From Sphingomonas sp. PP-F2F-A104-K0414 (GTDB lineage: Bacteria; Pseudomonadota; Alphaproteobacteria; Sphingomonadales; Sphingomonadaceae): 64,000 bases of DNA. The stretch is from NCBI RefSeq assembly GCF_004340945.1, contig NZ_SLYD01000007.1, forward strand, positions 62,001-126,000. The letters run 5' to 3'. The position numbers and the translations under genes were made by a program. The notes beneath the pieces are model-generated. The model was not told the origin of the DNA, made no database searches, and worked only from the letters and a program-made list of their open reading frames with translations. Below, piece after piece: positions 1-8,295 of this stretch (position 1 is the first letter of the stretch; every line of letters begins with the position of its first letter).

Positions 1-1448
1 TAGTCGGTGACGACCTGCGAACCAGGAGCGAGCGAGGTCTTCACCCACGGCTTCGACTTGAGGCCGAGAGCGTTGGCCTTCCGTGCCACGAGCCCTGCGG
101 CGACCAGCACCGACGGGTTCGAGGTGTTGGTGCAGCTGGTGATCGCGGCGATCACGACGTCGCCGTCGCCGATGTCATGCTCGCGACCTTCGACTGCGAC
201 GCGCGCGGGCTGCTCCTTGTGGTACAGCTTGTGGAGGTCGCTGTTGAACACCTCGTCGACCTTGTTGAGGCTGACGCGGTCCTGCGGGCGCTTCGGGCCG
301 GCGAGCGAGGCGACGACGGTGCCCATGTCGAGCTCGAGCGTATCGGTGAACACGGGGTCCTCGGCGTTCTCGTCGCGCCAGAAGCCGTTGGCCCTGGCAT
401 ACGCCTCGACCAGCTCGACATTCTCATCGGACCGTGCCGTGAGGCGCATGTAATCGAGCGTCTTGTCGTCGATCGGGAAGAAGCCGCAGGTCGCGCCGTA
501 TTCGGGTGCCATGTTGGCGATCGTCGCGCGATCGGCGAGCGTCATCGACGACAGGCCGGGGCCGAAGAACTCGACGAAGCGGCCGACCACGCCCTTGGCA
601 CGCAGCATCTGCGTGACGGTGAGCACGAGATCGGTGGCGGTGATGCCCTCGTTGAGCTTGCCGAGCAGCTTGAAGCCGACGACCTCGGGGATCAGCATCG
701 ACACGGGCTGGCCAAGCATCGCGGCCTCGGCCTCGATCCCGCCGACGCCCCAGCCGAGTACGCCGAGACCGTTGATCATGGTCGTGTGGCTGTCGGTGCC
801 GACCAGCGTGTCAGGATACGCGATCATCGTGCCGTCGCCATGGTCACCCGACGATGCCGACGACCAGACGGCCTGGCCGATATATTCGAGGTTCACCTGG
901 TGGCAGATGCCGGTGCCGGGGGGGACGACCTGGAAATTGTCGAGCGCCTTCGAACCCCACTTAAGGAACTCGTAGCGCTCAATGTTGCGCTCATATTCGA
1001 GGTCGACGTTGTCGTGGAACGCCTGGGGCGTGCCGAACTCGTCGACCATTACCGAGTGATCGATGACGAGGTGGACGGGGACCTGCGGGTTGATCTTCTC
1101 GGGGTTGCCGCCGAGCTTGGTCATCGCGTCGCGCATCGCGGCGAGATCGACCACGCAGGGAACGCCGGTGAAATCCTGCATCAGCACGCGCGCCGGGCGA
1201 TACTGGATCTCGCGGTCGCTGCGACGCTCCTTCTGCCAGTCGACGATCGCCTGGATATCCTCGCGCGTGACGGTCACGCCGTCCTCGAAGCGCAGCAGGT
1301 TCTCGAGCAGCACCTTCATCGAGAACGGCAGGCGGCTGATGTCGCCGAGCTGTTCCGACGCCTTGGCGAGGCTGTAATAGTCGTACGACTTGCCGCCGGT
1401 CGACAGGCTGGTGCGGGTCTTGAGGGTATCCTGGCCAATGGCAGTCAT
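1..1448 (-). CDS. acnA: Aconitate hydratase AcnA (partial, N-terminal part)
   Basis: Reading leftward from an ATG at 1448 gives an unbroken frame of about 482 residues that leaves the window at base 1, so the C-terminal half is missing. The protein starts [12 protein letters not shown] and carries typical AcnA/IRP1 features: [17 protein letters not shown], the histidine-containing [15 protein letters not shown] near residue 210, and the first cluster-ligand motif [12 protein letters not shown] near residue 440. It catalyses citrate-isocitrate interconversion in the cytoplasmic TCA cycle using a 4Fe-4S cluster. A purine-rich GGGAAGGA lies just upstream of the start. Large frames on the other strand here are antisense shadows. 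Confidence 0.95.
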   Translation of the reverse strand, partial: MTAIGQDTLKTRTSLSTGGKSYDYYSLAKASEQLGDISRLPFSMKVLLENLLRFEDGVTVTREDIQAIVDWQKERRSDREIQYRPARVLMQDFTGVPCVVDLAAMRDAMTKLGGNPEKINPQVPVHLVIDHSVMVDEFGTPQAFHDNVDLEYERNIERYEFLKWGSKALDNFQVVPPGTGICHQVNLEYIGQAVWSSASSGDHGDGTMIAYPDTLVGTDSHTTMINGLGVLGWGVGGIEAEAAMLGQPVSMLIPEVVGFKLLGKLNEGITATDLVLTVTQMLRAKGVVGRFVEFFGPGLSSMTLADRATIANMAPEYGATCGFFPIDDKTLDYMRLTARSDENVELVEAYARANGFWRDENAEDPVFTDTLELDMGTVVASLAGPKRPQDRVSLNKVDEVFNSDLHKLYHKEQPARVAVEGREHDIGDGDVVIAAITSCTNTSNPSVLVAAGLVARKANALGLKSKPWVKTSLAPGSQVVTD

Positions 1449-1728
1449 AGGGGTCCTTCCCGTGGGCGTCGGGCCGCCGGGCGCCGAGGGGAAAGCAGCC
1501 ATATAGGCCACGCGGGCGCGTCGGGGACCGAGCGAAAAATGCTGTTACCCGAGGGGCCTTAGCAAGGGGGAGCGGATCGGGGAAGGGCGCGGGTGGCCGG
1601 CGGGAGAGGATAACTGCAATTGCGGTAAGCATGACCGCGCCCCCGCCCCGCGACGACCCATCGGACGGGCATCGTCGATCGACACGATCCGCCTTTCTTC
1701 GCCGATGGAACAGCGTAAGGCGCGGGTG

Positions 1729-2820
1729 ATGACGCGCAATGACCCCGAACCGCAAACCGACAGGCATGCCGCATCGCTGTGGATCGGGACCTATGCCGGC
1801 GGCGGCGGGAAGGGGGTGTATCCGTTGCATCGCGGTGCCGCAGGATGGACGACGCCCGCGTCTGCAAATCCCGCGCAGAATTGTTCGTTTGGCGTCCATG
1901 CCGCGCGTTTCGATCTTCATTATCTGGTCGACGAACATGGCGGGTCGGCCGGGGTGTTCCGCAGGCGCGACGACGAAGGCCCTGCGTCCTGGGATTGCCT
2001 TGCACGAATACCGACTGGCGGTATAGCGCCGTGCCACATCGCGCTCGATCGCAGTGAGTGCTGGTTCGCCGTCGCCAATTACGCGAGTGGCAGCCTGTCG
2101 GTGCAACGGCTCGACCCGAAGACCGGTCTCCCGGTCGGCGTGCCGATCGTGCGGCAAAACACCGGATCGGGACCGAATCCCGATCGGCAGCAGTCGCCTC
2201 ACGCGCATTGGGTCGGGTTCAGCCCGGATAATCGCTGGCTCTACGCCACCGATCTCGGCACCGATCAGGTGCTGGCGTTCGCGTTCGATGCCGAGGACGG
2301 TGCGCTCGGTCAGCCGATCGTCGCGCTGGATGCGCCACCCGGCTCGGGGCCACGCCATCTTCTGCTGCACCCCAACCGACCGGGGTTGGCCTATCTCGCA
2401 TGCGAGCTGACCAATCACCTGATCGTCTTGGAGATCGAGGGGGCGGTGTTCCGCCCGCGCAGGACGGTATCGACCCTGCCGGCCGATGCGGCACAAGGGT
2501 CGATCGTCGCGCACATCGCGGCAAATGCCGCGGGCAACCGGCTCTACGTGTCGAACCGGGGCGACGACAGCATCGCCGTCTTCGCGCTCGATGACGAGGG
2601 CGACCCGGTCCTGCTCCAGCATGTCGCCAGCGGCGGGGCCTCGCCGCGATTCTTCCTGTTGCTCGAGGATGAGCGCCAGATGATCGTCGCCCACGAACGC
2701 GATCACCGCGTGACGCTGCTCGATATCCAGCCAGACGGCACGTTGTCGCCGACCGCGATTGGCATCGTCGTTCCCGGTGCGGCGTTCGTGTTCGATAGGC
2801 GGTCCCGAACACCCGCCTGA
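1729..2820 (+). CDS. Lactonase family beta-propeller protein (6-phosphogluconolactonase-like)
   Basis: About 363 residues. The repeated blade motifs match the seven-bladed lactonase family that includes Pgl/YbhE: SPHAHWVGFSPDNRWLYATD near residue 155, GPRHLLLHPNRPGLAY near 205, and NRLYVSNRGDDSIAVF near 270. Family members hydrolyse 6-phosphogluconolactone or related sugar lactones, so a role in the pentose phosphate or Entner-Doudoroff route is plausible but the substrate is not proven. An ATG at 1705 would add eight residues; I prefer 1729 because TAAGG lies eight bases before it, while 1705 has no ribosome-binding sequence. No signal peptide is seen, so it is probably cytoplasmic. It is divergent from acnA and appears to be a single-gene unit. 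Confidence 0.85.
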   Translation: MTRNDPEPQTDRHAASLWIGTYAGGGGKGVYPLHRGAAGWTTPASANPAQNCSFGVHAARFDLHYLVDEHGGSAGVFRRRDDEGPASWDCLARIPTGGIAPCHIALDRSECWFAVANYASGSLSVQRLDPKTGLPVGVPIVRQNTGSGPNPDRQQSPHAHWVGFSPDNRWLYATDLGTDQVLAFAFDAEDGALGQPIVALDAPPGSGPRHLLLHPNRPGLAYLACELTNHLIVLEIEGAVFRPRRTVSTLPADAAQGSIVAHIAANAAGNRLYVSNRGDDSIAVFALDDEGDPVLLQHVASGGASPRFFLLLEDERQMIVAHERDHRVTLLDIQPDGTLSPTAIGIVVPGAAFVFDRRSRTPA

Positions 2821-2877
2821 CCGCCGCCTGCCAGACTACCGCGCGTCCGACTACCGCCCGCCTTTAGCGTTAATCGC

Positions 2878-3153
2878 CTAGCTCACGCTTGCGATCAGCA
2901 GCGTCAATTCATCGCGGACCGGGTTCAGTTCGATCCGGCTCGGGCGGAGCGCCCGCCGCTTGCCGGGATACGCGGCACGCACGGCATCGCACAGATCCTT
3001 GACGGGGACGCGGATGCAGGCGCCTTCGTCGCAGACCAGCCGCGGCGTGCTCACGGTGTTGCCGCAGGTCGGTATCTCGCCGGCGATCGCCGGTGCGGTG
3101 CTCAGGAAAAGGCATGCGGCTGCGACCCGCAAAACGGGTGTCGTGATCGTCAT
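2878..3153 (-). CDS. Small secreted hypothetical protein
   Basis: A 91-residue protein starting MTITTPVLRVAAACLFL. Residues 1-24 form a clear Sec signal peptide ending in PAIA, so the mature protein is about 67 residues and periplasmic or secreted. The mature part has four cysteines (CGNT, LVCDEGACIRV, DLCDAV), enough for two disulfides, and a basic stretch near residue 65. The frame could open at 3297, but that adds 48 residues before a perfect signal peptide, so I chose the internal ATG, which has a G-rich sequence 8-13 bases upstream. I do not recognise a family. It is divergent from kdsD. Confidence 0.6.
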   Translation of the reverse strand: MTITTPVLRVAAACLFLSTAPAIAGEIPTCGNTVSTPRLVCDEGACIRVPVKDLCDAVRAAYPGKRRALRPSRIELNPVRDELTLLIASVS

Positions 3154-3475
3154 AGGTCTGGCCCCCCACAGGCGTTTGAACTTGGTAACCAGATCATTAG
3201 GCTTGAAAAGTTTCGGTATCGTTTCGATTTCGCCGCCGCCGGGATGAAAATCGCGAACGATCCAGGAATGGCACGTCGCTATCGATATTGTACGCATCGT
3301 CTATTGTTGTCGGCCAACAATTCAGGATAATATCCGGTACTGAATTCGATCGGACAATAAAAACAACCATCAAATAAAATGGTGTATAGGACGTGGGGGC
3401 ATTCCGGTTCGATGATATCGAATACGGTGATCGGCAAAGCCTTGAGGGGATAAAGATTACACGGGGGTGATAATC
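3154..3475. other. AT-rich intergenic region upstream of kdsD
   Basis: No gene is seen in these 322 bases. The stretch 3290-3400 is clearly richer in A and T than the rest of the window. It contains the palindrome and possible promoter listed separately and serves two divergent genes. The kdsD ribosome-binding sequence CGGGGGTG ends the region. Confidence 0.6.
3303..3333 (+). promoter_or_regulatory. Candidate promoter with overlapping operator-like palindrome
   Basis: A perfect inverted repeat, ATTGTTG-TCGGC-CAACAAT, occupies 3303-3321. It overlaps a possible -35 box TTGTTG at 3304-3309, followed after 18 bases by TAATAT at 3328-3333. The layout resembles a repressor site over a promoter that would drive kdsD. 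The -35 box is weak and no start site is known, so this is only a candidate. Confidence 0.3.
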
Positions 3476-4486
3476 ATGACGGCGAGATCGGCGGTAGCAG
3501 TACGAACATTGGGCATGTCGCGAACCGCGGCATCCGCACTTCGGACACTCGCAATCACGTCGGAAGGGCTCGAAGCGCTGTTTGATCGCTTCACGGACCG
3601 ATCATTTTCCGAAGCTTTCGAACAGCTTGTGCAGCAGATCTATCGACTTAGCGGGAGAGTGATCGTCACTGGCATGGGCAAGAGCGGAATCATCGCGCGC
3701 AAGGTCACTGCGACGCTCACCTCGACCGGTACGCCTGCGATGTTCCTCCACCCCGCCGAAGCGGGGCATGGCGATCTCGGCATGATTACCGACAAGGATC
3801 TGGTGCTGATGATCACGCTCTCGGGCGAGAGCGCCGAACTCGCGCCGATCATCACCTATTGCAAGCGATTCGGTATCCCGATGGCCGCGATCACCTCACG
3901 CGCGCGCAGTACGGCGGGACGCGCGGCGGACGTGCTGATCAACCTCCCGGCGGTGCGCGAGGCTTGCCCGATCGCGCTGACGCCGACCACCTCGTCGACG
4001 CTGCAACTCGTGCTCGGGGATGCGCTGGCGATGGCGCTCGTCGACCTGCGCGGTTTCTCGGCGGACGATTTCTACAAATTCCATCCCAATGGCCGGCTCG
4101 GCGCGCAACTGCTCAAGGTGCACGACCTGATGTCGACCGGCGGCGACGTTCCCAAGGTCCGGCCCGATGCCAGCCTGCTCGATGCGACCACCGAGATGAC
4201 GCGGGCGCGGTTCGGGGGCACCGCAGTCGTCGATGCCGAGGACCGGCTGGTCGGCGCGTTCACCGATGGCGATCTGCGCCGAACGATCACCGGCGGCGGC
4301 AGCATGGCCGCGCGCGTCGATGCGTGGATGACGAGCAACCCGATCAAGATCGCCCCGAACGAGCTTGCGTCCGAGGCGCTTCGCCGGATGCAGGCGAACA
4401 GCGTGACGATGATGTTCGTCGCCGATGCCGGCTATCTGCTCGGTGTCATCCACATGCACGATACGTTGCGCGCAGGCATCGCCTGA
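3476..4486 (+). CDS. kdsD: Arabinose-5-phosphate isomerase KdsD/KpsF
   Basis: A 336-residue cytoplasmic enzyme converting ribulose-5-phosphate to arabinose-5-phosphate, the first committed step to KDO. The sugar-isomerase (SIS) domain spans roughly residues 45-180, with GMGKSG at 66-71 and the signature HPAEAGHGD at 92-100. Two CBS domains follow from about 215 to the end. Length and domain order match the KpsF/GutQ family. The ATG at 3476 is preceded by CGGGGGTG; a GTG at 3467 in the same frame is less likely. It begins a tight three-gene unit with kdsB and a phosphatase, and kdsA faces it further downstream, so the pathway is gathered here. Confidence 0.93.
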   Translation: MTARSAVAVRTLGMSRTAASALRTLAITSEGLEALFDRFTDRSFSEAFEQLVQQIYRLSGRVIVTGMGKSGIIARKVTATLTSTGTPAMFLHPAEAGHGDLGMITDKDLVLMITLSGESAELAPIITYCKRFGIPMAAITSRARSTAGRAADVLINLPAVREACPIALTPTTSSTLQLVLGDALAMALVDLRGFSADDFYKFHPNGRLGAQLLKVHDLMSTGGDVPKVRPDASLLDATTEMTRARFGGTAVVDAEDRLVGAFTDGDLRRTITGGGSMAARVDAWMTSNPIKIAPNELASEALRRMQANSVTMMFVADAGYLLGVIHMHDTLRAGIA

Positions 4487-4494
4487 CCATCCTG

Positions 4495-5310
4495 GTGGTC
4501 ATCCCCGCCCGCGGTGGGTCGTCGCGGCTGCCGATGAAGCCGTTGCGGACGATCGCCGGGCTCAGCCTGCTGCATCGGACGATCGGGCTCGGTCGCCGCG
4601 CGATCGCACAGCTCGACGATGCCACGCTGGTCGTTGCGACGGACACGCCGGAAATTGCAGCGCATGCCCGCGCAATCGGATGTGAGGCGATCATGACGCG
4701 GCGGGCGATCACGTCGGGGTCTGGGCGTGCGCTAGCCGCGGCGATGGCGACGAAGACGCAGAGCGGCCTATCGCCGAGGATCGTCGTCAATCTCCAGGGT
4801 GACGCACCGTTCCAGTCGCCTGCTGCGGTCGCGGCCGTGACGGCGGCACTGTCGGTCGGAACCGCGGATATCGCGACGTCGGTGGTACGGCTCGACTGGT
4901 CGGCGCTCGACGCGCTGCGCCTGCACAAGCGAACCGCACCGTTTAGTGGCACCACGTGCGTGCGCACCACCGCGGGGCGGGCGCTGTGGTTCTCGAAGCA
5001 GATCCTGCCGGCGATCCGCGACGAAGCCACCGTGCGGGCGCTATCGATGACGCTGTCGCCGGTATGGCGGCATGTCGGGCTCTATGCATACCGGCTGGCC
5101 GCGTTGCAGGCGTTCGAAGCGTCTGCGCAGACCGAACTCGAGCGCCATGAGGGGCTCGAGCAGCTTCGCCTGTTCGAGCTCGGCCTGACGATCGATGCGG
5201 TCGAGATCGCGCCGGCACGGTTCGACATTTCGGGGATCGATACGGAGGCGGACATCGCCCGGGCCGAGGCGTTGATCGCGGCGCATGGCGATCCGCTGGA
5301 CGATCCATGA
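4495..5310 (+). CDS. kdsB: 3-deoxy-manno-octulosonate cytidylyltransferase
   Basis: About 271 residues. It activates KDO as CMP-KDO. The nucleotidyltransferase start VIPARGGSSRLPMKPL and the LQGDAPF motif (about residues 100-106) are present, as is the late WRHVGLYAYR segment followed by LERHEGLEQLRLFE, all typical of KdsB/KpsU. The start is uncertain: GTG at 4495 is the first standard start near the conserved N-terminus, while a CTG at 4483 overlapping the kdsD stop would add TILV. The C-terminus overlaps the next gene by four bases (ATGA), so the two are probably translationally coupled. The sequence is somewhat divergent from LPS-type KdsB, consistent with a capsule-type (KpsU) role. Confidence 0.85.
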   Translation: MVIPARGGSSRLPMKPLRTIAGLSLLHRTIGLGRRAIAQLDDATLVVATDTPEIAAHARAIGCEAIMTRRAITSGSGRALAAAMATKTQSGLSPRIVVNLQGDAPFQSPAAVAAVTAALSVGTADIATSVVRLDWSALDALRLHKRTAPFSGTTCVRTTAGRALWFSKQILPAIRDEATVRALSMTLSPVWRHVGLYAYRLAALQAFEASAQTELERHEGLEQLRLFELGLTIDAVEIAPARFDISGIDTEADIARAEALIAAHGDPLDDP

Positions 5311-5882
5311 TCGCGCGCGTGTTCGTCGTCCGCCACGGCAATACCTTCGGGACGGATGATGCGCCGCGCCGGATCGGCGGCCGCACCGATCTGCCGCTGG
5401 TCGTCACCGGCCGTGAACAGGCGCGCGCGCTGGGTCATGACTTTGCGCGGCGCGGCATCGTCTTCGATCGCGTCGTCTGCGGTCCGTTGCGTCGCACCCG
5501 ACAGACGGCCCAGATCCTGCTGGCGGCGGCAGGGCAGGACCGCGCGGTGACGATTGCCGAATGGCTGCGGGAGATCGACCACGGGCCCGACGAGGATCGC
5601 TGCGAAACCGCCGTGCTCGCGCGCGTCGGGCAACCCGCGCTCGATGCCTGGAACACGGATGCAGTCGCACCCGATGGGTGGCAGGTCGATGCCGATGCGC
5701 GTCGGAGTGCCTGGCGCGGTGCACTGGCCGCCGCTGCCGGTACGCTGCTGGTGGTCACGAGCAGCGGACATGCCCGCTTCGCCTTGCCCGGCGTGACGAG
5801 GTTGCGCACCGGCGCCTACGGGATGATCGCCGTGGGCGCGAACGCGCCGCCCCTGGCGGTGAGTTGGGACGTGCGTCCGTGA
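5307..5882 (+). CDS. Histidine phosphatase family protein (possible KDO-8-phosphate phosphatase)
   Basis: A 191-residue phosphoglycerate-mutase-like phosphatase with the catalytic signature VVRHGNT (His10), an arginine-rich LRRTRQTAQ near residue 60, and a second catalytic-type histidine in SSGHAR near residue 153. It overlaps kdsB by four bases. The KDO route needs a KDO-8-phosphate phosphatase, normally the HAD-family KdsC, and no kdsC is seen in the window. This enzyme could supply that step; that is an inference from position only, since the family acts on many sugar phosphates. No signal peptide is seen. Confidence 0.75.
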   Translation: MIARVFVVRHGNTFGTDDAPRRIGGRTDLPLVVTGREQARALGHDFARRGIVFDRVVCGPLRRTRQTAQILLAAAGQDRAVTIAEWLREIDHGPDEDRCETAVLARVGQPALDAWNTDAVAPDGWQVDADARRSAWRGALAAAAGTLLVVTSSGHARFALPGVTRLRTGAYGMIAVGANAPPLAVSWDVRP

Positions 5883-6008
5883 CCCGCCGGACTTAGCCGG
5901 GGTATCGCTGCCGGAATCGCCGTTCCGTCCCAACCGTGCCGCAACGGCCATTGTCCCCGACGCGCAGTTTCTGGCACGTCGAGGGAAGTCGCTGCAAACG
6001 GGCGGCGC

Positions 6009-6848
6009 TTACGCCTTCACCACCTCGTCGATCGCGACCAGCTTCGCCAACAGCGGCGCGATCCAGTCGAGTGGCAACATGATCGCCCCGTCGGAAGGCG
6101 CGTTGGCGGGATCGTCATGCGCTTCGGCGAACACCGCGGCGACCCCCGCCGCGACCGCTGCACGCGCCAGCACCGGCGCGAAGTCGCGGTCGCCACCCGA
6201 GGAGTCGCCGTGACCGCCCGGCGCCTGCACCGAATGCGTCGCGTCGAACATCACCGGATAGCCGGTGCGCGCCATGATCGGCAGCGCGCGCATGTCCGAT
6301 ACGAGCGTGTTGTAGCCGAAGCTCGCGCCGCGATCGCACAGGATGATGCCCTCGTTCCCCGTCGACGCGATCTTCGCCGCGACCGCCGTCATATCCCAGG
6401 GTGCGAGGAACTGGCCCTTCTTGACGTTGACCACGCGTCCCGATCGCCCTGCGGCGAGCAGCAGGTCGGTCTGCCGACTGAGAAACGCGGGGATCTGCAC
6501 GATGTCGACCGCGTCCGCGACCGCGGCGACCTGGTCGACCGCGTGCACGTCGGTGAGCACCGGACAGCCGAACGAGTCGCGAACGTCGGCGAGGATCCGC
6601 AGGCCTTCGTCGAGGCCGATGCCGCGCTGGCCCGTGCCGGAGGTCCGGTTTGCCTTGTCGTAGGAGGCCTTGAACACGAACGGTACGCCGGCGGCGCGTG
6701 TCGCAGCGACTAGATAGGCGGCCAGCCGCAGGCTATGGTCGCGGGTTTCGATCTGGCATGGCCCACTGACGAAGACGAACGGCAGGTCGGAGGCGAACGT
6801 CACCGCGCCGACGGTCACGCGCCGGATAGGCGACGGCGCAAGCGTCAT
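6009..6848 (-). CDS. kdsA: 3-deoxy-8-phosphooctulonate synthase (KDO-8-P synthase)
   Basis: A 279-residue TIM-barrel enzyme that condenses phosphoenolpyruvate with arabinose-5-phosphate. Family motifs include SGPCQIETRDH (residues 28-38), FKASYDKANR, KKGQFLAPWD, DATHSVQAPGG and FAEAHDDP. Cys31 in GPC together with the late Glu and Asp indicate the metal-dependent class; the metal-independent class has Asn there. I placed the start at ATG 6848 because it matches family length and overlaps the preceding gene as TCATGA; an upstream in-frame start at 6941 would add 31 unsupported residues inside that gene. It converges on the kdsD-kdsB-phosphatase unit. Confidence 0.93.
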   Translation of the reverse strand: MTLAPSPIRRVTVGAVTFASDLPFVFVSGPCQIETRDHSLRLAAYLVAATRAAGVPFVFKASYDKANRTSGTGQRGIGLDEGLRILADVRDSFGCPVLTDVHAVDQVAAVADAVDIVQIPAFLSRQTDLLLAAGRSGRVVNVKKGQFLAPWDMTAVAAKIASTGNEGIILCDRGASFGYNTLVSDMRALPIMARTGYPVMFDATHSVQAPGGHGDSSGGDRDFAPVLARAAVAAGVAAVFAEAHDDPANAPSDGAIMLPLDWIAPLLAKLVAIDEVVKA

Positions 6849-7150
6849 GACTGCGCCTTGACGAAACGCCGCACCATCTGACCTCGCCAAAGCCAGTACC
6901 CCGGGTGATAATTGAAGAAAAACCAACCGAAACCGCGACATGCCAGCAGTGCAGGGATCGCCATCGGATCGTTTTGATCGCGCATTCGGCGATAAAAGTC
7001 AGTATCTGCCGCGTATCGATCGGATTCACAGCCGCCACCGGCAATACCGTAGGCGTTATCGTGTAATTGACAGCCGCGATTGCGATTATATTTGCGGTGA
7101 TCCAAGAGGTGGCAATAGTTGCGTTCAGGCGGTTTTTCGTCAGTCAGCAT
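6845..7150 (-). CDS. Small protein with a phospholipase A2-like C-x2-HD-x2-Y motif
   Basis: A 101-residue protein whose stop overlaps the kdsA start by four bases, so it is probably the first gene of a two-gene unit with kdsA. Its centre reads GCQLHDNAYG (Cys27, His30, Asp31, Tyr34), the arrangement of the catalytic His-Asp helix in secreted phospholipase A2 folds, followed by an Asp-containing helix AADTDFYRRM that could give the partner Asp50. The C-terminal third is very aromatic (GFGWFFFNYHPGYWLW) and may insert in membrane. No signal peptide is seen. The assignment rests on the motif alone. The start leaves only 20 bases to the divergent neighbour. Base composition near the start is lower in GC than neighbouring genes. 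Confidence 0.5.
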   Translation of the reverse strand: MLTDEKPPERNYCHLLDHRKYNRNRGCQLHDNAYGIAGGGCESDRYAADTDFYRRMRDQNDPMAIPALLACRGFGWFFFNYHPGYWLWRGQMVRRFVKAQS

Positions 7151-7170
7151 GCGGGAAGTAGGCGGCGATC

Positions 7171-8295
7171 GTGACGATATTCAAGCGCAAAGTCTTTTAC
7201 GTCGGCGGCTTCGATCCCCGCGGCGTGCGTTTTTATTACAATCTCGCCAAGGAACAGCTTGGTCGCTATGCCGACAAGACCGGTGAGGCCGTGACCATGT
7301 CTAGCCGCCGCAACGCCTCGCCGATCCGCAGCGACTGGACGATCCGCAACGATACCGCTGACGCGACCACCGACTATAGCTTCCTGCGGTGGGAGGACAT
7401 CGTCCAGCAGGCGTGGATCCGCAATCCGGTCCAGCTCGGCCTGCGCGCCGCCCGTGTCTATGCCGGGTATTTCCGCCTGTTCGATTTCGCCACCGTCAGG
7501 AAGCTCGCCACCGGCCCGCTGGTGACGATGCTCTATCCGCCGATCCTCAGCATCCTGCTGCCCTTGCTGCTCGCGCTGCCGGTGTTCCTGATCGCGCTGC
7601 TCTGGTTGCCGTGGTGGCTCGCGCTCGGCCTAGGCCTCGTCATCGGCGGCGCGGGCGCGATCCCGCTGCTCGACGCAATCCGCGCGCCGTGGCTGCTGAG
7701 GTTCGCCGTGTTCAACGGCGAGTTCGGCGACGGCGAGGGCAGCCCAGCGCTTCAGGCGCGGCTCGACGCGTTCGCCGACGAGATTGCGAAGGACCTGCAC
7801 GGCGATCATGACGAGGTGCTGCTGGTCAGCCACAGCAACGGCTCGATCCTGGCGATGCTGCTGATGGCGCGACTGCTCGAGCGCTATGACGGCATTCTGC
7901 CGGCGAATTTCGTGCTCGTCACCTATGGCCACTGCATCCCGCTGGTCGCCTGCCGCCGCGACGCGGTGCGGTTTCACGCGCGGCTTCGGTATCTGTCGCG
8001 CCAGGATTTCCGCTGGATCGACATCGGCTCGCCGCCCGATGGCGCGGCGTTCTTCGGGGCGAACCCGCTGCTGCTGGTCGGCCCGTCGCCGCGCCCGCGG
8101 ATCGAGCTGCTCAGTCCGCGCTTCCACCGGTTCTACGAGCCCGAAACCTATCACAAGGGCTGGCGCAACAAATACGAGATTCATTTCGACTATCTGCGCG
8201 TCGGCGACCGCGTAAGCCCGCTCGATCTGCCCAGCCTCACCGCTTCCGCGCGCGGCATCGAGGCCTCGGTCGCGGCGTTCCGGACGATCGCATGA
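7171..8295 (+). CDS. Membrane-associated alpha/beta-hydrolase-like protein of unknown function
   Basis: A 374-residue protein beginning at GTG 7171. Residues 123-167 are strongly hydrophobic and likely form two membrane helices. After them, LLVSHSNGSILAM places Ser222 in a nucleophile-elbow-like setting (S-H-S-N-G), and GHC and DRVSP segments could hold the rest of a triad. The N-terminus FYVGGFDPRGVRFYYNL resembles proteins with a lipase-like core split by a membrane hairpin. The stop overlaps the P450 start by four bases, so the two are co-translated. I do not recognise a named family; a lipid or ester substrate is a reasonable guess only. Confidence 0.6.
   Translation: MTIFKRKVFYVGGFDPRGVRFYYNLAKEQLGRYADKTGEAVTMSSRRNASPIRSDWTIRNDTADATTDYSFLRWEDIVQQAWIRNPVQLGLRAARVYAGYFRLFDFATVRKLATGPLVTMLYPPILSILLPLLLALPVFLIALLWLPWWLALGLGLVIGGAGAIPLLDAIRAPWLLRFAVFNGEFGDGEGSPALQARLDAFADEIAKDLHGDHDEVLLVSHSNGSILAMLLMARLLERYDGILPANFVLVTYGHCIPLVACRRDAVRFHARLRYLSRQDFRWIDIGSPPDGAAFFGANPLLLVGPSPRPRIELLSPRFHRFYEPETYHKGWRNKYEIHFDYLRVGDRVSPLDLPSLTASARGIEASVAAFRTIA

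Noticed and set aside
177..1562. 461-residue frame on the plus strand
   Set aside because: It lies opposite acnA, whose minus-strand protein carries clear aconitase motifs; high GC makes long antisense frames common.
3859..4494. Upstream extension of the kdsB frame
   Set aside because: It overlaps almost the whole C-terminal half of kdsD in another frame and lacks kdsB homology before VIPARGG.
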